Assembly (NCBI GenBank): GCA_000719695.1
Contig: JOHN01000007.1
Location: forward strand, 1 to 64,000
DNA: 64,000 nt
Direction of reading: 5' to 3'
Source: Streptomyces sp. NRRL F-6131
Lineage (GTDB): Bacteria > Actinomycetota > Actinomycetes > Streptomycetales > Streptomycetaceae
In this document: positions 50,258 to 58,934 of the stretch, piece after piece
Numbering within the stretch: the stretch's first letter is position 1
Layout: every line of letters begins with the position of its first letter
The notes under the pieces: model-generated
The model's database searches: none
Told to the model about the DNA's origin: nothing
The model's input: the letters and a program-made list of their open reading frames with translations, nothing else
Program-made: the position numbers and the translations under genes

Positions 50258-51286
50258 ATGGCAAGGGTGACGCGGGACGACGTGGCGAGGGCGGCGGGGA
50301 CGTCGACCGCGGTCGTGAGCTATGTGATCAACAACGGGCCGCGACCGGTGGCGGCCGCGACCCGGGCCCGGGTGCTCGCCGTCGTCGAGGAGCTGGGCTA
50401 CCGGCCGAACCGCGTCGCGCAGGCCATGGCCCGGCGGCGGACCGACCTGATCGGCATGGTCGTGCCGGACGCCCGGCAGCCCTTCTTCGCGGAACTCGCG
50501 CACACCGTGGAGCGGGCGGCCGCCGAACGCGGGCGGCTGCTGCTGATCGGCAACTCCGACTACGCGAACGAGCGCGAGGCCCACTACATCCGGGCCTTCC
50601 TCGGCATGCAGGTGGACGGCCTGATCCTGGTCACGCAGGACCCGTCCGCCCCCGGCGTCACCGGCATGGACGCCCCGGACGGGACGCCGGTCGTGCTGCT
50701 GCACCACCGCGCCGAGACCGAGCACGGGATCGCGGTCGTCGCCGACGACGAGGGCGGGGCCCGGGAGGTCGTCGGCCACCTGCTCGGGCACGGCCACGCC
50801 ACGGTGCACTGCTTCGGCGGCACCTACGCGCTCAGCCCGAGCGACCCGGTCACCGTGCGCACCGCCGGCTGGGCCGCCGCGCTCCGCGAGGCCGGGCTGA
50901 CCACCGAGGGCCGACTGGCCCCGGCCCCGTTCGACCGGGTGCGGGCGCACCGGGAGGCGCTCGCGCTGCTGGCGCGCGCGGACCGGCCGTCGGCCGTCTT
51001 CTGCGCGACCGACGACCAGGCGATCGGCCTGCTGCGGGCCGCCGACGACCTCGGCATCCGGGTGCCGGAGGACCTCGCGGTGGCCGGTTTCGACGACATC
51101 GCGGAGGCCGTGATCGCCGGGCCGCCGCTGACCAGCGTGGCCACCGCGCAGGCGGAGATGGCGCGCGCCGCCGTCGACCTGGTGCTCGGCGAGCGCGCGG
51201 ACGGGGAGCCGACGCCCGCCACCGGGGCCCGGATGTTCCCGGCCCGGATGGTGGTCCGCCGGTCCTGCGGCTGCACCGGAGGCTGA
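50258..51286 (+). CDS. LacI-family transcriptional regulator
   Basis: 342 aa. N-terminal [58 protein letters not shown] and a periplasmic-binding-like effector domain ([25 protein letters not shown]... [26 protein letters not shown]). The end RRSCGC is typical. No sugar operon is adjacent in the window, so its target is unknown. Confidence 0.93.
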   Translation: MARVTRDDVARAAGTSTAVVSYVINNGPRPVAAATRARVLAVVEELGYRPNRVAQAMARRRTDLIGMVVPDARQPFFAELAHTVERAAAERGRLLLIGNSDYANEREAHYIRAFLGMQVDGLILVTQDPSAPGVTGMDAPDGTPVVLLHHRAETEHGIAVVADDEGGAREVVGHLLGHGHATVHCFGGTYALSPSDPVTVRTAGWAAALREAGLTTEGRLAPAPFDRVRAHREALALLARADRPSAVFCATDDQAIGLLRAADDLGIRVPEDLAVAGFDDIAEAVIAGPPLTSVATAQAEMARAAVDLVLGERADGEPTPATGARMFPARMVVRRSCGCTGG

Positions 51287-51314
51287 GGCCCCCGGGCGGC
51301 GAAGGCCGAGGCCG

Positions 51315-52664
51315 TCAGGCGCCGGCCGGCGGACCGGGCGGACCGGGCGGACCGGGCGGACCGGCCATGAGGTGCAGGTTCTCGTGGCCGTCGGGGGCCA
51401 GCACCCGGTCGTGGTTGAACGCGGCGATGCCCGCCCAGAACGCGCCCCGTTCGAACATCGACTTCTCGTAGCCCGCCACGGCCGCGTCGAGCGCCTCCGC
51501 GGTCGCCGCGGTCGCCGCGTCCCTGGGAGCCGGCGGAGCGAGGACGGGTGCCACCGCGAGGGCGAGTTCGGCGGCGTCCCACATGGCGAGGTTGACGCCC
51601 TGCCCGGCGAACGGGGACATCAGGTGCGCCGCGTCCCCGACCAGGGTGACACCCGGGCGGCGCGGCCAGGTCAGACCGACCGGGAGCTTCTCCAGTCGCT
51701 GGGTGCGCAGGGTGTCGTCGCAGGCGGCCAGGGCGGACCGGAACTCCGGCGCCCAGTCGGCGAAGTGCCGGGCGACGGTGGCCCGGGTGCCGGCCGGGTC
51801 GTCCTCGGAGAGACCCGCCGCCGTCAGCCAGTCCTCGGAGCTGCGGAAGAACGCGTAGACGCGGATCCGGCCGTCGCTGTTGCGCTGGAGCACCAGGCCC
51901 TTGTTGTCGTGGAACGCGAACAGACTGCCGTTGCCGACGGCCGCGGCGGCCCCGGGGGCGGTGCGGTCGGCGTCGGGGATGCCGAGTTCGACCAGGCTGA
52001 CGCCGGTGTAGTGCGGTGCGACGGCGGTGAGCAGCGAGCGGACCCGCGAGTGCGCGCCCTCGGCACCGACCAGCAGGTCGCAGGTCTCGACGGCGCCGTT
52101 GTCGAAGTGGAGCCGGTGCCGGCCGTCGCCGAGCGGTTCCGCGTGGTCGAGCCGGTGGCCCCAGCGGACGGCGGCCGGGTCGAGCGAGTCCAGCAGGAGG
52201 CCGCGCAGGTCACCCCGGTCGATCTCGGGGCTCGCCGCCCCGTCGAACCCGTCGGCCCCGGTGGCCCCCTCACCCCCGGCGCCGGGGGTGAGGCCGGTGT
52301 CGAAGGTGTGGTGGGCGGTGCCGTGCTTGTCGACGACGCGGAAGTCCGCGCCCTCCGGCCGGGCCTTCGCCCGGAACTCCTCGGTCAGGCGCGCCTCCTG
52401 GACCGCGCGGCGGCCGGTGTCGCCGTGCAGGTCCAGGGTGCCGCCCTGGCCCCGGACGTGCCGGTCGGGCTCGCGCTCGTACACGGTGGCGGCGATGCCG
52501 TGGACCCGGAGGATCCGGGCGAGGGTGAGCCCGGCGGGGCCGGCGCCGATGACGGCGATCCTCGTGCCGGTGGGTGCGGGGGCACCGGTCGCCGCCGACG
52601 TGCCGGTCGCCGCCGACGTGCCGGTAGCCGCTGTCGTTCCGGTCGGTGCTGTCGTTCCGGTCAT
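51315..52664 (-). CDS. FAD-dependent monooxygenase, TetX/PHBH-like
   Basis: 449 aa. FAD-binding GxGxxG motif RIAVIGAGPAGLTLARILRVHG (about residue 35), the DG-like motif LLVGAEGAHSRVRS, and GVTLVGDAAHLMSPFAGQGVNLAMWDAAELA. The N-terminus is a Thr/Ala/Gly repeat (GTSAATGTSAATG), the C-terminus a Pro-Gly repeat (GPPGPPGPP). The nearest described group inactivates tetracyclines, but related enzymes act on other aromatics. Resistance is not established. Confidence 0.87.
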   Translation of the reverse strand: MTGTTAPTGTTAATGTSAATGTSAATGAPAPTGTRIAVIGAGPAGLTLARILRVHGIAATVYEREPDRHVRGQGGTLDLHGDTGRRAVQEARLTEEFRAKARPEGADFRVVDKHGTAHHTFDTGLTPGAGGEGATGADGFDGAASPEIDRGDLRGLLLDSLDPAAVRWGHRLDHAEPLGDGRHRLHFDNGAVETCDLLVGAEGAHSRVRSLLTAVAPHYTGVSLVELGIPDADRTAPGAAAAVGNGSLFAFHDNKGLVLQRNSDGRIRVYAFFRSSEDWLTAAGLSEDDPAGTRATVARHFADWAPEFRSALAACDDTLRTQRLEKLPVGLTWPRRPGVTLVGDAAHLMSPFAGQGVNLAMWDAAELALAVAPVLAPPAPRDAATAATAEALDAAVAGYEKSMFERGAFWAGIAAFNHDRVLAPDGHENLHLMAGPPGPPGPPGPPAGA

Positions 52665-52777
52665 GCTGCGCAGTGCTCCTTCTGGGACGGGGGAGACCGC
52701 ATGCGGCCGTGACGCCGTCCCAGTCTGGTCGGGCGGGCGGGCGGGCAGTAGACCGGAATCGGACGGCGCCGGGCCGC

Positions 52778-53857
52778 TCAGACCCCGGCGCGGGTGAGCC
52801 GCCGGAAGACGACCGCCACCACCAGCGCGGTGAGCAGCAACAGCAGCCCGGCCTCCACGAGCTGGACCGGTACGAGGTGCGAGACCGGGTGGTACTGGCC
52901 CCAGGAGGTCGGCGCGTCGGCACAGCCGTTGGACAGGTTGATGCACTCGTCGCTCGTCATCCGGGTGCCGTCCGCGAGCACCACACCGCGCTCCACCAGC
53001 CAGGAGTTGGCGGGCTGGACGAACCCGCCCATCCGGTTGTTGAACGGCTGCGTCTCCTCGATCATCGGCCAGAAGAACGGCCGCCACACTCCGACGACCC
53101 CGTGCGCCAGCGCCACCGCCGCGCCGCTCACCAGCACGGCGGCGACGGTCCGCCGCAGCAACTGCCCGACCAGCACGCCCAGTGCCAGCCCGAACAGCGA
53201 CCAGGCGATCGGGGCCACGCCCAGCGCGGGGTAGGTGAAGCCCTGGAACGGGGGGTCGAAGGCCACCGGGCCGTGGATGATGTCCGTCCACCAGACCCAG
53301 CTGGTCAGCGCGGACAGCACGGCGGTCGCCAGCACGACGGTCACGGCCGGGACGGCGAGTCGGGTGGCCAGCCAGCGGCGCGGGGAGACGGACTGGGCCA
53401 GCACCATCCGGACGGTGCCGCGTTCGTACTCCTGGGCGAGCATCGGCCCGCCCAGGAACATGCCGATCAGGGCCGGGAGGAGCGTGACGGCCGGCTGCAG
53501 GACGTGGGTGAAGAGCTGGGTCAGTAGCCTGACCCGGCCGGTCTGCGCCCAGCAGACGTTCCGGTCCCACGACTGCGGGGTGAAGCATCCGGTCCGCTGC
53601 ATGAGCCCGACCCGGTCCTGGAGGAGGACGTGCACGGCGATCAGGAACGACACGACGAGGACCAGCAGGACCGCCACCGTCCTGAGCGCGCCCCGGTTCT
53701 GGCGCAGCACCAGCCACAGCAGGCCCTTGGGTCGGCGTGCGGACCGCACCCGGGCGGGCCGTCCGTCCGCGCCCTCCACCGGTTCCGGAGCGGTCGGGCC
53801 GGCGGGACCGGCGGGACCGGACGGGGTCGCCGGGCCGGTCAGGGTGCTGGTGCTCAT
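52778..53857 (-). CDS. ABC transporter permease, ABC-2/YtrC-like
   Basis: 359 aa. About six to seven membrane segments; first at RTVAVLLVLVVSFLIAVHVLL. Then LPALIGMFLGGPMLAQEYERGTVRMVLAQSVSPRRWLATRL, a pattern shared by ABC-2 permeases, and a final LLLLLTALVVAVVF. ATG overlaps the ATPase stop (ATGA). Third gene of the GntR-ATPase-permease operon. Confidence 0.87.
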   Translation of the reverse strand: MSTSTLTGPATPSGPAGPAGPTAPEPVEGADGRPARVRSARRPKGLLWLVLRQNRGALRTVAVLLVLVVSFLIAVHVLLQDRVGLMQRTGCFTPQSWDRNVCWAQTGRVRLLTQLFTHVLQPAVTLLPALIGMFLGGPMLAQEYERGTVRMVLAQSVSPRRWLATRLAVPAVTVVLATAVLSALTSWVWWTDIIHGPVAFDPPFQGFTYPALGVAPIAWSLFGLALGVLVGQLLRRTVAAVLVSGAAVALAHGVVGVWRPFFWPMIEETQPFNNRMGGFVQPANSWLVERGVVLADGTRMTSDECINLSNGCADAPTSWGQYHPVSHLVPVQLVEAGLLLLLTALVVAVVFRRLTRAGV

Positions 53858-54801
53858 GCGGCGGCCTCGCGATCGGGGGCGGTGGGCTGCGGGGGCAGCG
53901 GGGTGCGGAGGTAGGTCAGGAGCAGTTCTTCCAGCGTCGGCCGGGTCAACTCCCAGGGCCCGTCGACCGGTTCGCCGGTGCGCAGCAGCGCGGTCACCTG
54001 ACGGCCCCGGACCCGCCGGTCCACGACGATCCCGGCGGGGAGTTCCGTGCCCTCGGCGACGCCGGTGAGCAGCTGGTGGCCGTCGAGGATCTCCTCCAGG
54101 TCCCCGGCCAGCCGGATCCGGCCCGCCTGGACCACCAGCAGGTGGTCGATGACGCCGTCGAGTTCGGCCAGGATGTGCGAGGAGACCAGGATGGTGGTGC
54201 CGCGCTCGGCGGCCTCCGCCATCAGGACGCCCATCAGCTCGTGCCGGGCCAGCGGATCGAGGTCGGCCATCGGCTCGTCGAGCAGGAGCAGGTCGGCGCG
54301 CTTGCCGAGGGTGAGCGCGAGCGCCACCCGGGTGCGCTGGCCGCCGGAGAGCGAGCCGATGCGTGCGCGGGGCCGCAACTCCCCCAGGTCGACGACCCGC
54401 TGGGCCGCGTCCTCGTCCCAGCCCGGGTTGAGTTCGCGCCCGATGCGCAGGGTCTCCGCGACCGTGAAGGAGGGGTAGAGCGGCTTCTCCTGGGTGAGGT
54501 GGGCGACCCTGGCGCGCGACTCCGGGGTGCTCGACGCCTCGCCGAACACCCGTATCTCGCCCTCGGTGGGCCTGATGAGGCGGGCGGCCAGGGTGAGCAG
54601 GGTGCTCTTGCCGGCCCCGTTGGCGCCGACCACACCGCAGATCCGGCCGGCCGGGACGGCGAAATCGCAGTCGCGCAGCGCCCACTGGTCGCCCCGGTAC
54701 CGCTTGCCGAGCCCCACGGCCTCGACGGCCGGCCGCCCGTCGGCCGCTGTCGCGTCCGGCGGCACGGCCGTCGCGGATGTCGTGCGTGTCGCGTGTGTCA
54801 T
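53854..54801 (-). CDS. ABC transporter ATP-binding protein, YtrB/CcmA-like
   Basis: 315 aa. Walker A GANGAGKST, signature LSGGQRTR, Walker B LLLLDEPMADLDP, switch His SSHILAEL. A C-terminal domain follows (GRQVTALLRTGEPVDGPWELTRPTLEELLLTYLR). Exporter-type ATPase paired with the next permease. It starts 22 bp after the GntR stop, so one operon. Confidence 0.92.
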   Translation of the reverse strand: MTHATRTTSATAVPPDATAADGRPAVEAVGLGKRYRGDQWALRDCDFAVPAGRICGVVGANGAGKSTLLTLAARLIRPTEGEIRVFGEASSTPESRARVAHLTQEKPLYPSFTVAETLRIGRELNPGWDEDAAQRVVDLGELRPRARIGSLSGGQRTRVALALTLGKRADLLLLDEPMADLDPLARHELMGVLMAEAAERGTTILVSSHILAELDGVIDHLLVVQAGRIRLAGDLEEILDGHQLLTGVAEGTELPAGIVVDRRVRGRQVTALLRTGEPVDGPWELTRPTLEELLLTYLRTPLPPQPTAPDREAAA

Positions 54802-54822
54802 GCGGCCCCCACCCTCCCTGTT

Positions 54823-55299
54823 CTACGCGGCCGGATCCGCCGGCCCGGTTGTCGTCTGCGGCGGCTCCGGGTCGCCGACCCCCGAGCCCCCGGCCGCCCC
54901 CGCCCTCCCGGTGACCCCGGTCTCGAAGCGCTGCTCCAGCACGGAGGACATCAGCGCGGCGATGTCCTCGCGGTCGAGTCCGGCGGCCCTGGCCTCGTCG
55001 ACCCACCCCACCAGCCCGGCGCGCAGCGGCCCGTCGGCGGCCGCCTCCGGGCGGGCCAGCGAACGGCGGACGAAGGTGCCGAGGCCGGGCCGGGGCTCGA
55101 CCAGGCCCTCGCGTTCGAGTTCGCGGTAGGCCTTCAGTACGGTGTTCGGGTTGATCGCGGTCTGCTCGACCACCTCCCGCGCGGTCGGCAGCTTGTCCCC
55201 GGGCTGCAGCACACCGAGCCGCAGGGCCTGCTTGGTCTGCTGCACGATCTGCTGGTAGGTGGAGACGCCGCTGCGCCGCTCGATGCGGTACTCGATCAC
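54823..55299 (-). CDS. YtrA-subfamily GntR transcriptional regulator
   Basis: 158 aa. Winged helix STYQQIVQQTKQALRLGVLQPGDKLPTAREVVEQTAINPNTVLKAYRELEREGLVEPRPGLGTFV, then a short helical C-terminus as in YtrA regulators of ABC operons. A Gly/Pro-rich tail ends the chain. Its own operator (CCCTTTCACTA-N6-TAGTG) lies 11-32 bp upstream, and a perfect copy precedes the DUF2079 gene. Confidence 0.92.
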   Translation of the reverse strand: MIEYRIERRSGVSTYQQIVQQTKQALRLGVLQPGDKLPTAREVVEQTAINPNTVLKAYRELEREGLVEPRPGLGTFVRRSLARPEAAADGPLRAGLVGWVDEARAAGLDREDIAALMSSVLEQRFETGVTGRAGAAGGSGVGDPEPPQTTTGPADPAA

Positions 55300-55309
55300 A
55301 CCCGCATCA

Positions 55310-55331
55310 CCCTTTCACTAGTTTATTAGTG
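55310..55331 (-). promoter_or_regulatory. GntR (YtrA) operator, autoregulatory
   Basis: CCCTTTCACTA, six bases, then TAGTG (right arm partly degenerate). The left arm is identical to the operator at 56971-56998. Confidence 0.7.
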
Positions 55332-55418
55332 GAATCGTGGCGGACCGCGGCGTCACGGTCAAGTCGTACCCGGGGGGCGGGACGTCAGAACCGCCGGGAC
55401 ATCAGGGCCACCGGGACG

Positions 55419-56960
55419 TCAGGGCCGGGCGAGCAGGCGCAGGTCGCCGTCGTCCACGACCCGCCGATAGCCGAGTTGTTCGTAGCGGCCGAGCATCCGG
55501 ACGGTGTCGGCGATCGCGCAGGGCGCCTGCACGCTGGGGTCGGCGAGGTCGACGACCACCCACTCCGGCCCGCCGTGCGGTCCGTCGACGAGCGCGGCCG
55601 GCTCGCGGCAGACCAGGGCGACCGTGGTCCGCCCGGCCAGTTGCGCGGCGAGGCGGTTGGAGGCGGCGACCGTGGCGCCGTCGGGTATCCGGGCGAGCAT
55701 CGCCCGGGCCTGCGTCAGCCGGGGCGAGGTGCCCCAGGCCCCGGGGGCGACGAGTTCGTGCAGGGGGTAGACCGGGAGCGTCACGGCGGCGACCAGGCCG
55801 GCGACGACCAGCGCGCGGCGGGCCCGACGGAGCGCCGCCCGGTCCGACCCGAAGGAGCCGGAGGACTCGGCAGGCCCGGAGGACTCGGCGAGTCCGGAAG
55901 CCTCACCAGGCCCGGAGGACTCGGCGGGTCCCGACGACTCAGCGGGTCCGGCCGACGGCCGGGCGAAAGCTCCGGTCCGGCTCAGGCCGTCGACCAGAGC
56001 CGCCAGGAGCAACGGCATCAGCACCGCGCTGTAGTGGTAACTCACGCCCCAGTAGTGCGGGTTGTCGGCGATCAGCCGCCAGCCGAGGGTCGGCACGCAG
56101 AGCAGCGCCAGCGGCGACCGCAGCCCCAGGAACCCGGCCGTCGCGGCGGCCAGTCCGAGCAGCAGCCACTTCAGCGGCGGCCAGACCAGCCGGACCGCCG
56201 CCTCCCACGGCGCGCCCGCCGCCTCCTGCGCGCCCATCTGCCCCCAGTAGTCGAAGCCGCCGTCCGGGTTGAACGCGGGCAGCAGCACCAGCACGGTCAG
56301 CGCGGTCGCGGCGAGCCCGAGGACCGCCACCCCGAAGCCCAGCGCCCGGATCCCGCTCCCGACACCCGCGCAGAGGAAGACCAGCCCGCCGAACACGGCC
56401 ACCGTGAGCCCGAGGTCCTCCTTGACCAGCACCAGCGGCAACGCCCAGAGCAGCGCCGCGACCGGCCGCCCCCGGCCGAGCGCGGTGGCCGCGAAGGCCA
56501 GCAGCGGCACCGCGAACGCGATCTCGTGGAAGTCGTCGGCCGCCGCTTCGACGATCCCCCAGGACACCCCGGTCAGGCAGCCGACGAGACCGGCGAGCCG
56601 CGGGCCGCCCACCTCGAAGGCCCAGCGACTGAGCGGCACGACGGCGAGCGCCATCAGCACCGCCTGCGCCAGCAGCAGCGTCACGGCGCTCGGGAACAGC
56701 CGGTAGAGCGGGGCGAGGGTGGCCAGCACCGGGTGGAAGTGGTCCCCGAGCAGGTGGTAGCCGGGGCCCTTGAGCAGGACCACCGGCGCCTCACCGTGTG
56801 CGTACGCGCGGACCGCCTGCTCGAAGATGCCCAGGTCGTAGGCCTGGGTCAGCATCCGCCGGTGCCGGTTGACGGCGACGCAGGCGTAGAGCACGGCGAA
56901 CAACCCGGCCAGCCCCCAGGACAGCACCCGGGGCCGCCGGAAGGCGCGGAGCATCCACAT
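55419..56960 (-). CDS. DUF2079 polytopic membrane protein
   Basis: 513 aa with about ten hydrophobic segments. DUF2079 marks: YDLGIFEQAVRAYAHGEAPVV, GDHFHPVLATLAPLYRLFPS, ADDFHEIAFAVPLLAFAATALGRGR and LVKEDLGLTVAVFGG. Likely a GT-C-like glycosyltransferase fold. A Ser/Gly/Pro/Glu repeat loop (AESSGPAESSGPGEASG) lies near residue 335. A perfect GntR operator sits 11-38 bp upstream of ATG 56960, tying its expression to the neighbouring YtrA regulator. Confidence 0.85.
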   Translation of the reverse strand: MWMLRAFRRPRVLSWGLAGLFAVLYACVAVNRHRRMLTQAYDLGIFEQAVRAYAHGEAPVVLLKGPGYHLLGDHFHPVLATLAPLYRLFPSAVTLLLAQAVLMALAVVPLSRWAFEVGGPRLAGLVGCLTGVSWGIVEAAADDFHEIAFAVPLLAFAATALGRGRPVAALLWALPLVLVKEDLGLTVAVFGGLVFLCAGVGSGIRALGFGVAVLGLAATALTVLVLLPAFNPDGGFDYWGQMGAQEAAGAPWEAAVRLVWPPLKWLLLGLAAATAGFLGLRSPLALLCVPTLGWRLIADNPHYWGVSYHYSAVLMPLLLAALVDGLSRTGAFARPSAGPAESSGPAESSGPGEASGLAESSGPAESSGSFGSDRAALRRARRALVVAGLVAAVTLPVYPLHELVAPGAWGTSPRLTQARAMLARIPDGATVAASNRLAAQLAGRTTVALVCREPAALVDGPHGGPEWVVVDLADPSVQAPCAIADTVRMLGRYEQLGYRRVVDDGDLRLLARP

Positions 56961-56970
56961 CAGTAAACCA

Positions 56971-56998
56971 CCCTTTCACTACTTAATTAGTGAAAGGG
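56971..56998. promoter_or_regulatory. GntR (YtrA) operator upstream of DUF2079
   Basis: Perfect inverted repeat CCCTTTCACTA (56971-56981), six bases, TAGTGAAAGGG (56988-56998). Eleven-bp arms; shares the full left arm and TAGTG with the GntR promoter site. Confidence 0.8.
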
Positions 56999-57140
56999 TG
57001 GTGGAACCCCGGAGCGGCCGTCAACCCCGGTCGTGCCCGACCGGGGGCTGTCCCACCTCCCGGCCGGGGGTTAACTCCCCCCTCGGGAAGGGGGTTTCTC
57101 GGGTTCTCCCGCCCCCGCCCCGGCGACCAGACTTCCCGTC

Positions 57141-58259
57141 ATGAGCCCAGAGCCCACGACGCTTCCACCGCTCGCCCGACCCACCCCGGCCGCACCGGCC
57201 ACCCCGGCCGACCAGGACCGGGACCGCAACCCGGGCCGGGGCCGGGACCGGGACCGGGACCCGGAGGGCAGCGACTTCGCCCAGCTGACCCGGCGGATCA
57301 CCGAGGAGGGGCTGCTCGACCGGCGCCCCGGCTACTACACCGCGCGCATCGGCCTCACGCTCGCCGCGTTCGCCGGCGGCTGGTACGCCCTGTTCGCGCT
57401 GGGCGACACCTGGCTGCAGCTCGCCCTGGCCGCCGCGATGGCCGTCGTCTTCACCCAACTCGGCCTGATAGCGCACGATCTGGCGCACCGCCAGGTGTTC
57501 CGCGGACGGCGGGCCGGGGAGATCGGCGGGCGGATCGTCGCCAACCTGCTGATGGGCATGAGCTACGGCTGGTGGATGAGCAAGCACACCCGCCACCACG
57601 CCAATCCCAACCACGAAGGGCGGGACCCGGACGTCGCCCCCGACATCGTCGTCTGGTCCCAGCAGCAGGCCCGGCAGGCGCGCGGGGTCGCCCGGTTCAT
57701 CGGCCGGCGACAGGCCTACCTCTTCGTCCCGCTGCTGCTCCTGGAAGGGCTCAACCTCAGCTGGAACAGCTTCCGCGCGCTCCGCGGCCCCGGCATGAAA
57801 CGCCGCCACCTGGAGGGCACCCTGCTCGTCCTCCACTTCACGGCCTACGTCGGCGTCGTCCTCGTCGCCCTCCCCCCGGGCAAGGCGCTGGCCTTCCTCG
57901 CCGTCCACCAGGCCCTGCTCGGCGTCCACCTGGGCTGCGTCTTCGCGCCCAACCACAAGGGCATGCTGATGGTGACCCCGGAGATGCGGCTGGACTTCCT
58001 CCGCCGCCAGGTGCTGACCTCCCGCAACGTCCGCGGCAACCCCGTGCTCGACACGCTGATGGGCGGCCTCAACTACCAGATCGAGCACCACCTGTTCTCG
58101 AGCATGCCGACCCCGGCACTCCCCCGGGCCGCCCGGATCACCCGGCGGTTCTGCGCGGAGAAGGGCATCCCCTACTACGAGACCGGGCTGATCCGCTCCT
58201 ACCGCGAGATCTTCGCCCACCTCCACCGCAGCGGCGAACCGCTGCGCGCGGACCACTGA
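57141..58259 (+). CDS. Membrane fatty acid desaturase
   Basis: 372 aa. Three His boxes: HDLAHRQVF (HxxxH), HTRHHANPNHEG (HxxHH) and QIEHHLFSSMP (QxxHH). The last form is typical of front-end acyl-lipid desaturases. Hydrophobic segments separate boxes 1-2 from 3. An N-terminal tail rich in Arg/Asp/Gly repeats (DRDRNPGRGRDRDRDP) precedes the domain. Inserts a cis double bond into membrane acyl chains using O2 and a ferredoxin or cytochrome donor. Confidence 0.92.
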   Translation: MSPEPTTLPPLARPTPAAPATPADQDRDRNPGRGRDRDRDPEGSDFAQLTRRITEEGLLDRRPGYYTARIGLTLAAFAGGWYALFALGDTWLQLALAAAMAVVFTQLGLIAHDLAHRQVFRGRRAGEIGGRIVANLLMGMSYGWWMSKHTRHHANPNHEGRDPDVAPDIVVWSQQQARQARGVARFIGRRQAYLFVPLLLLEGLNLSWNSFRALRGPGMKRRHLEGTLLVLHFTAYVGVVLVALPPGKALAFLAVHQALLGVHLGCVFAPNHKGMLMVTPEMRLDFLRRQVLTSRNVRGNPVLDTLMGGLNYQIEHHLFSSMPTPALPRAARITRRFCAEKGIPYYETGLIRSYREIFAHLHRSGEPLRADH

Positions 58260-58333
58260 CCGACCGGGAAGGCACCGCCGGGGACGGGCGCCGACGGCGG
58301 TGGGAGCCGCGCCACCGGACGGGCGCCGGGGGG

Positions 58334-58846
58334 TCAGACGAGTTCGGCGGCCAGCAGATCCATCAGCAGGTTGTCGTGCCAGGTGCCGTCGGAGCCGCGC
58401 TCGTACTGGCGCATCACGCCCACCGGGCGGAAGCCGACCTTCTCGTAGCAGCGGATCGCCGCGGCGTTGTCCGCCGCCGGATCGATGATCAGCCGGTGGT
58501 AGTGGTGGTCGTCGACGAGGTGGCGGGCCAGGGTGCGGACGGCGTCGGTGCCGAGGCCGCGGCCGTGCCGGGCCGGGTCGAGGTAGATGTCCATACCGGC
58601 GTGGCGGTACTCGTCGTCGTTCTCGGCGTACCACTGGACGGCGCCGACGATCCGGCCCCCGGCCTCGATCACGAAGGTCTCGGTGCCGGGCTCGGCGAGG
58701 TCGGTGGTGACGGCTTCGGTGAGGTCGTCACCACCGCGCCAGCGGGCGAGGACCTCGGGGGTGCGGCGGATCTCGACCAGCGCCGGGACGTCCTCGACCG
58801 CGGCCGGGCGGAGCGTGACGTGTGCGCCGTGCAGAATCGTCCCCAT
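58334..58846 (-). CDS. GNAT acetyltransferase, AAC(6')-like
   Basis: 170 aa from ATG 58846. The pattern GMDIYLDPARHGRGLGTDAVRTLARHLVDDHHYHRLIIDPAADNAAAIRCYEKVGFRPVGVM matches the aminoglycoside 6'-N-acetyltransferase/RimJ-like branch. Whether it modifies a drug cannot be told; chromosomal homologues are often of unknown specificity. Convergent with the desaturase gene. Confidence 0.85.
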   Translation of the reverse strand: MGTILHGAHVTLRPAAVEDVPALVEIRRTPEVLARWRGGDDLTEAVTTDLAEPGTETFVIEAGGRIVGAVQWYAENDDEYRHAGMDIYLDPARHGRGLGTDAVRTLARHLVDDHHYHRLIIDPAADNAAAIRCYEKVGFRPVGVMRQYERGSDGTWHDNLLMDLLAAELV

Positions 58847-58934
58847 ACCGACGGATGCTTCCATGGAACGCCGCATTCGGCGAGTCGTTTTCCGCGTTGC
58901 GGACACCGCCTCCCACCAGCGATGATTCGCCGTC

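Noticed and set aside
46479..50264. A 1,261-codon open frame on the - strand
   Set aside because: Overlaps well-supported BNR, GNAT, DMT, RpiR genes in other frames; composition is Arg/Pro/Gly-rich without domains.
51315..52664. Calling the FAD monooxygenase a tetracycline resistance gene
   Set aside because: Family similarity alone does not fix the substrate; many chromosomal homologues act on other aromatics.
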